Shown: in pieces, positions 4,963 through 8,181 of the stretch
How positions within the stretch are numbered: position 1 is the stretch's first letter
Layout: the number at the start of each line of letters is the position of its first letter
Assembly (NCBI GenBank): GCA_946566415.1
Contig: CAMNWW010000090.1
Location: forward strand, 1 to 8,181
Length of the DNA: 8,181 nt
Direction of reading: 5' to 3'
DNA from: an uncultured Lachnospiraceae bacterium
GTDB lineage: Bacteria > Bacillota > Clostridia > Lachnospirales > Lachnospiraceae
Notes under the pieces: model-generated
Databases searched by the model: none
Seen by the model: the letters and a program-made list of their open reading frames with translations, nothing else
What the model was told of the DNA's origin: nothing
Made by a program: the position numbers and the translations under genes

Positions 4963-6735
4963 ATGGAGAAATGGGTACTGCTGCGAAAAGGGGCGGACTT
5001 CCGGCACATTAGTGAGACATTTCATATCAGCCCTCGGATCGCGTCCCTGATCCGGAATCGGGATATTTTGGGGGACGAGGCGATTTCACATTATCTGAAC
5101 GGAACGATCGCCGACCTGAATGACGGGATGCTGATGAAGGACATGGACAGGGCGGTGGACGTGCTGTCGAAAAAGGTGGTGGAGAAAAAGAAAATCCGTA
5201 TTATCGGGGATTATGATGTGGACGGGATCCAGTCCACATATATTTTGTTGGAGGGTCTGCGCTATCTGGGGGCTGAGGCCGACAGTGATATTCCTGACCG
5301 GACGAAAGACGGATACGGTCTGAATGAGAATTTGATCGAACGCGCCTTAAACAGTGGAGTGGATACGATTGTTACCTGTGATAATGGAATAGCGGCATCC
5401 AGGGAGATCGAAATGGCTAAGAGGGAAGGGATGACGGTAGTGGTGACGGACCACCATGAAATACCCTTTGAGGAGAAGGAGGGAAAGCGGGAGTATTTCC
5501 TGCCTCCGGCAGACGCGGTAGTGGATCCAAAGAGAGCAGACTGCTTCTATCCTTTTAAAGGACTTTGCGGAGCGGCGGTTGCTTATAAGCTGATACAGGC
5601 TCTGACAGAGGCTATGGGCGCAGATATCTGCAGCCTGGATTATCTGATGGAAAATGTGGCGATCGCGACAGTGGCAGATATGATGGATTTGATAGGAGAG
5701 AACCGTATTTTTGTGAAACAGGGGCTGGAGATGCTGCGTTCTACAAGGAATAAAGGTCTGCGCGCCTTGATACAGTGTACCGGGGTAGACAGTATGCGCC
5801 TGTCTGCCTATCATATCGGTTTTATACTGGGCCCCTGTATGAATGCCAGCGGACGTCTGGATACGGCAAAACGCGCCCTTGAGATGCTGGAAGCGAAGAC
5901 GGAAAAGGAAGCGGACCTCCTTGCCGGAGATTTAAAAGCATTGAATGAGAGCAGGAAAGATATGACGGAAAAAGCGGTGGAGGAGGCGTTTGTCCAGATA
6001 GAGAACAGTGAAATCCGGGGTGACGACGTGCTGGTCGTTTATCTGCCAGAATGCCACGAAAGCCTTGCCGGGATTGTAGCGAGTAAAGTGCGTGAAAAAT
6101 ATTACAGGCCAGTGTTTGTACTGACCGACGCTAAAGACGGGCTGAAAGGTTCCGGGCGTTCGATCGAAACGTGGCATATGTATGAAGGGCTGAACCGGTG
6201 CAGTCATCTTCTGACCCGTTTCGGGGGACACAAGATGGCCGCCGGACTGTCCCTTGACAAAAAAAATATGGAAGAATTCAGAAAGGAAATCAACGCCCGC
6301 TCTGGAATTCAAAAAGATGATCTGGAAGAAAAAATCTTGATCGATATGCAGCTTCCGTTCTCCTGTATAACGGAAGAATTTATAAATGAACTTCATGTGC
6401 TGGAACCCTTTGGAAAAGGGAATCCCAAACCTGTTTTCGCACAGAGAAAAGTATTAGTAAAAAAGGCCCGTGTTATGGGAAAGAAACGGAATGTTTTGAA
6501 ACTTCGGGTATCAGATGAAAGCGGCACAGAAATCGACGCTTTGTATTTTGGGGATACAGAAGAATTTCTGGATTACATAAAAAGAAAATTCGGCGCGCCG
6601 TCCCTAGAAGGAATACTGGATAACAGACGAATGGTAAACACAGCCCCAGTAGAGATGTCATTTACCTATTACCCCGATATCAATGAATACAAAGGGATCC
6701 GCACCTCCCAGATAATCATACAAAATTACAAATAA
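4963..6735 (+). CDS. recJ: single-stranded-DNA-specific exonuclease RecJ
   Basis: A 590-residue 5'-to-3' single-strand DNA exonuclease of the DHH phosphoesterase superfamily, used in recombination and mismatch or base-excision repair in the cytoplasm. All metal-binding motifs are present: DYDVDG (83-88), DRTKDGYG (112-119), CDNG (139-142), the DHH triplet (163-165) and the DPKR...GLCGAAVAYK block (188-209). These are followed by the linker motif CMNASGR (292-298), the DHHA1-domain motif GGHKMAAG (421-428) and EPFGKGNP (481-488) leading into the C-terminal OB-like domain. Length is normal for short clostridial RecJ proteins, less than the longer Bacillus form. The start ATG 4963 follows AGGAG by seven bases. 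It is separated from secDF by a terminator, so it should have its own promoter, but none is clear; the apt promoter begins just after its stop. Confidence 0.95.
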   Translation: MEKWVLLRKGADFRHISETFHISPRIASLIRNRDILGDEAISHYLNGTIADLNDGMLMKDMDRAVDVLSKKVVEKKKIRIIGDYDVDGIQSTYILLEGLRYLGAEADSDIPDRTKDGYGLNENLIERALNSGVDTIVTCDNGIAASREIEMAKREGMTVVVTDHHEIPFEEKEGKREYFLPPADAVVDPKRADCFYPFKGLCGAAVAYKLIQALTEAMGADICSLDYLMENVAIATVADMMDLIGENRIFVKQGLEMLRSTRNKGLRALIQCTGVDSMRLSAYHIGFILGPCMNASGRLDTAKRALEMLEAKTEKEADLLAGDLKALNESRKDMTEKAVEEAFVQIENSEIRGDDVLVVYLPECHESLAGIVASKVREKYYRPVFVLTDAKDGLKGSGRSIETWHMYEGLNRCSHLLTRFGGHKMAAGLSLDKKNMEEFRKEINARSGIQKDDLEEKILIDMQLPFSCITEEFINELHVLEPFGKGNPKPVFAQRKVLVKKARVMGKKRNVLKLRVSDESGTEIDALYFGDTEEFLDYIKRKFGAPSLEGILDNRRMVNTAPVEMSFTYYPDINEYKGIRTSQIIIQNYK

Positions 6736-6737
6736 AT

Positions 6738-6765
6738 TTGAAAAATGTTCATTATATGGTATACT
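6738..6765 (+). promoter_or_regulatory. sigma-A-type promoter with extended -10, driving apt and rel
   Basis: The -35 TTGAAA at 6738-6743 and -10 TATACT at 6760-6765 are 16 bases apart, and TG at 6757-6758 forms an extended -10. The 10-mer TGGTATACTT is identical to that of the scfA promoter (823-832). It begins three bases after the recJ stop. The start of transcription would be near 6772, giving a leader of about 28 bases. Confidence 0.78.
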
Positions 6766-6799
6766 TATAACTAACTAACGAGAAAAGGTGGATAGTTCT

Positions 6800-7324
6800 A
6801 TGAAGAAAATTGAAGATTATGTACTCAGTATTCCGGATTTTCCAGAAGAAGGGATTATTTTCCGGGATGTCACAAGTATTCTTGAGGATGCGGACGGACT
6901 TCATCTGGCGATAGATCTGATGCAGGAGAAGCTTGCGGGGATGGATTTCGATATTGTAGTGGGACCGGAATCCAGAGGATTTATCTTTGGTATGCCTATC
7001 GCATATAATCTTAAAAAACCGTTTGTGCCGATCCGTAAGAAGGGGAAGCTTCCCTGTGAGACCGCATCTATCCAGTATGACCTGGAGTATGGGAGTGCAG
7101 AGATCGAAGTACATAAGCGTTCGATAAAACCGGGACAGAAGATCGTGATCATTGACGACTTGATGGCGACCGGAGGGACGGTGAAAGCAATGATCGAGCT
7201 GCTGGAAGGACTGGGCGGTAAGGTGGAAGGTGTTGTATGTCTGATGGAATTACAAGGACTTCATGGAAGAGATAAGCTGGACGGATACCGGGTGGAAACG
7301 GTCATCCAATATTCCGGCAAGTAG
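6800..7324 (+). CDS. apt: adenine phosphoribosyltransferase
   Basis: A 174-residue cytoplasmic purine-salvage enzyme that converts adenine and PRPP to AMP and pyrophosphate. The N-terminal block IPDFPEEGIIFRDVTSIL (11-28), GPESRGF (55-61) and the PRPP-binding loop VIIDDLMATGGT (116-127) are the family signatures. All key residues are present, and the length is typical. I chose ATG 6800: AGGTGG lies a few bases upstream, and homologues start at MKKIEDY or similar. A GTG at 6788 in the same frame would add four residues and lies within the ribosome binding region, so it is unlikely. The rel gene follows 56 bases later on the same strand with no terminator, only a weak 5-bp hairpin (7324-7338). 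The pair is a common clostridial arrangement. Confidence 0.96.
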   Translation: MKKIEDYVLSIPDFPEEGIIFRDVTSILEDADGLHLAIDLMQEKLAGMDFDIVVGPESRGFIFGMPIAYNLKKPFVPIRKKGKLPCETASIQYDLEYGSAEIEVHKRSIKPGQKIVIIDDLMATGGTVKAMIELLEGLGGKVEGVVCLMELQGLHGRDKLDGYRVETVIQYSGK

Positions 7325-7380
7325 CGGCATAGCGCCGCAGGGAGAAAAAGGCGTTAAAGAGTGAGAGGAAGGGGAAAGAT

Positions 7381-8181
7381 ATGGCAGACAGCATGGGATT
7401 TCAAGAGGAACATCTGATCGAATCGAGCAAAAAACAACTGGATATAGTGGACGGCCATGCGGTGAAAGCGCCTTCGGATTATCAGAACCCGGATGAGCTT
7501 TTTCACAGCCTGATTGAACGTATCAAAAAATACCATCCTTCTGCAGACACGTCTATGATCGAGAAAGCATACAAGATCGCTCGGGGCGCGCACGAGGGAC
7601 AGAAGAGGAAGTCAGGGGAAGAATATATTATCCATCCTCTGTGGGTAGGTATTATACTTTCGCAGCTTGAAATGGATAAGGAGACGATCGTGGCGGGGAT
7701 TCTTCACGACGTGGTTGAGGATACGGTTATGTCGGATGAAGAGATCGGAGAGGAATTTGGAGATGAAGTAGCTCTGCTGGTCGATGGAGTCACTAAGCTG
7801 GGGAGCCTTTCTTATTCATCTGATAAACTAGAGGTTCAGGCAGAGAATCTGCGGAAAATGTTTCTTGCTATGGCAAAGGACATCCGGGTCATTATTATCA
7901 AACTTGCCGACAGGCTGCACAATATGCGTACGCTTCAGTATATGCGGCCTGAGAAGCAAAAGGAAATAGCAAAAGAAACCATGGATATTTATGCACCGAT
8001 TGCCCAGAGACTTGGTATCTCGCGTATCAAGACGGAGTTGGACGACTTGGCGCTTAAATATTCTCAGCCGGAAGTATTTCAGGATCTGGTAAGGCAGATC
8101 AATGAGCGGCAGACAGAGCGGGAAGAGTTCGTCCGTCAGATCGTGGACGAGGTGAGCAGTCATATGCAGCACGCCAATATC
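7381..8181 (+). CDS. relA: Rel/SpoT bifunctional (p)ppGpp synthetase/hydrolase, N-terminal part
   Basis: The frame runs open from ATG 7381 through the right edge, giving 267 residues of a family usually 700-800 long. After a 38-residue N-terminal extension comes the HD hydrolase domain. Its motifs are KRKSGEEYIIHP (75-86), the metal-binding HDVVEDT (109-115) and KLADRLHNMRTL (174-185). These catalytic residues are intact, so the protein should degrade (p)ppGpp; the region from about 200 (APIAQRLGI) begins the link to the synthetase domain, which lies beyond the window. This points to a bifunctional Rel that controls the stringent response, and 'relA' is used here in that Gram-positive sense. 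A strong AGGAAGGGG site precedes the start by about seven bases. A second ATG at codon 5 is possible but has no better ribosome binding site. It is probably cotranscribed with apt. Confidence 0.94.
   Translation, partial: MADSMGFQEEHLIESSKKQLDIVDGHAVKAPSDYQNPDELFHSLIERIKKYHPSADTSMIEKAYKIARGAHEGQKRKSGEEYIIHPLWVGIILSQLEMDKETIVAGILHDVVEDTVMSDEEIGEEFGDEVALLVDGVTKLGSLSYSSDKLEVQAENLRKMFLAMAKDIRVIIIKLADRLHNMRTLQYMRPEKQKEIAKETMDIYAPIAQRLGISRIKTELDDLALKYSQPEVFQDLVRQINERQTEREEFVRQIVDEVSSHMQHANI

Noticed and set aside
5347..5814. A 155-codon minus-strand frame inside recJ (and similar ones at 5932-6396 and 7828-8172)
   Set aside because: They lie wholly inside well-supported genes on the other strand, with no motif or ribosome binding evidence.
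6788..6790. GTG start for apt
   Set aside because: It overlaps the ribosome binding region and adds four residues not seen in the family; ATG 6800 fits better.
7324..7338. Terminator between apt and rel
   Set aside because: Only a 5-bp stem with no T run; the two genes are more likely cotranscribed.

Overview
The window looks like chromosome of a Gram-positive anaerobe of the class Clostridia, most likely a Lachnospiraceae-type gut bacterium. The basis is a SCIFF six-cysteine ranthipeptide with its radical SAM maturase, a fused SecDF, a 2-hydroxyacyl-CoA dehydratase-family iron-sulfur protein, strong AGGAGG-type ribosome binding sites, and moderate GC. All genes found are on the plus strand. 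I saw no mobile element, tRNA, rRNA or CRISPR array.

Layout: (1) 1-761, the 3' part of a 2-hydroxyacyl-CoA dehydratase / double-cubane-cluster family gene, open at the left edge. (2) 762-1028, a 267-base regulatory interval. It holds a strong extended -10 promoter, two leader hairpins, and a 48-bp tandem repeat (two full copies plus a 26-bp third). Each copy carries a perfect AGGAGG, and the third is the ribosome binding site of the next gene. (3) 1029-4862, scfA (47-aa SCIFF precursor), scfB (radical SAM/SPASM maturase) and secDF. scfA and scfB are separated by a 10-bp hairpin; scfB and secDF by three bases. (4) 4886-4919, a rho-independent terminator. (5) 4963-6735, recJ. (6) 6738-6765, a second extended -10 promoter, then apt (6800-7324) and the 5' third of a Rel/SpoT (p)ppGpp synthetase-hydrolase (7381 to the right edge).

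How the genes fit together: ScfB is expected to install a Cys-to-Thr thioether in ScfA. SecDF, tightly coupled to scfB, powers late steps of Sec export, so a link between peptide maturation and secretion is possible but inferred. RecJ, Apt and Rel are housekeeping functions (DNA repair, purine salvage, stringent response).

The most unusual part is the scfA leader. In each full repeat the Shine-Dalgarno sequence is paired with an anti-Shine-Dalgarno sequence in a short hairpin. Both copies also encode near-identical 13-codon mini-ORFs whose TAG stops overlap the next Shine-Dalgarno. I do not recognise this as a known riboregulator class. It could be a repeat-based translational control element for the ranthipeptide, or the residue of tandem duplication of a ribosome binding site.
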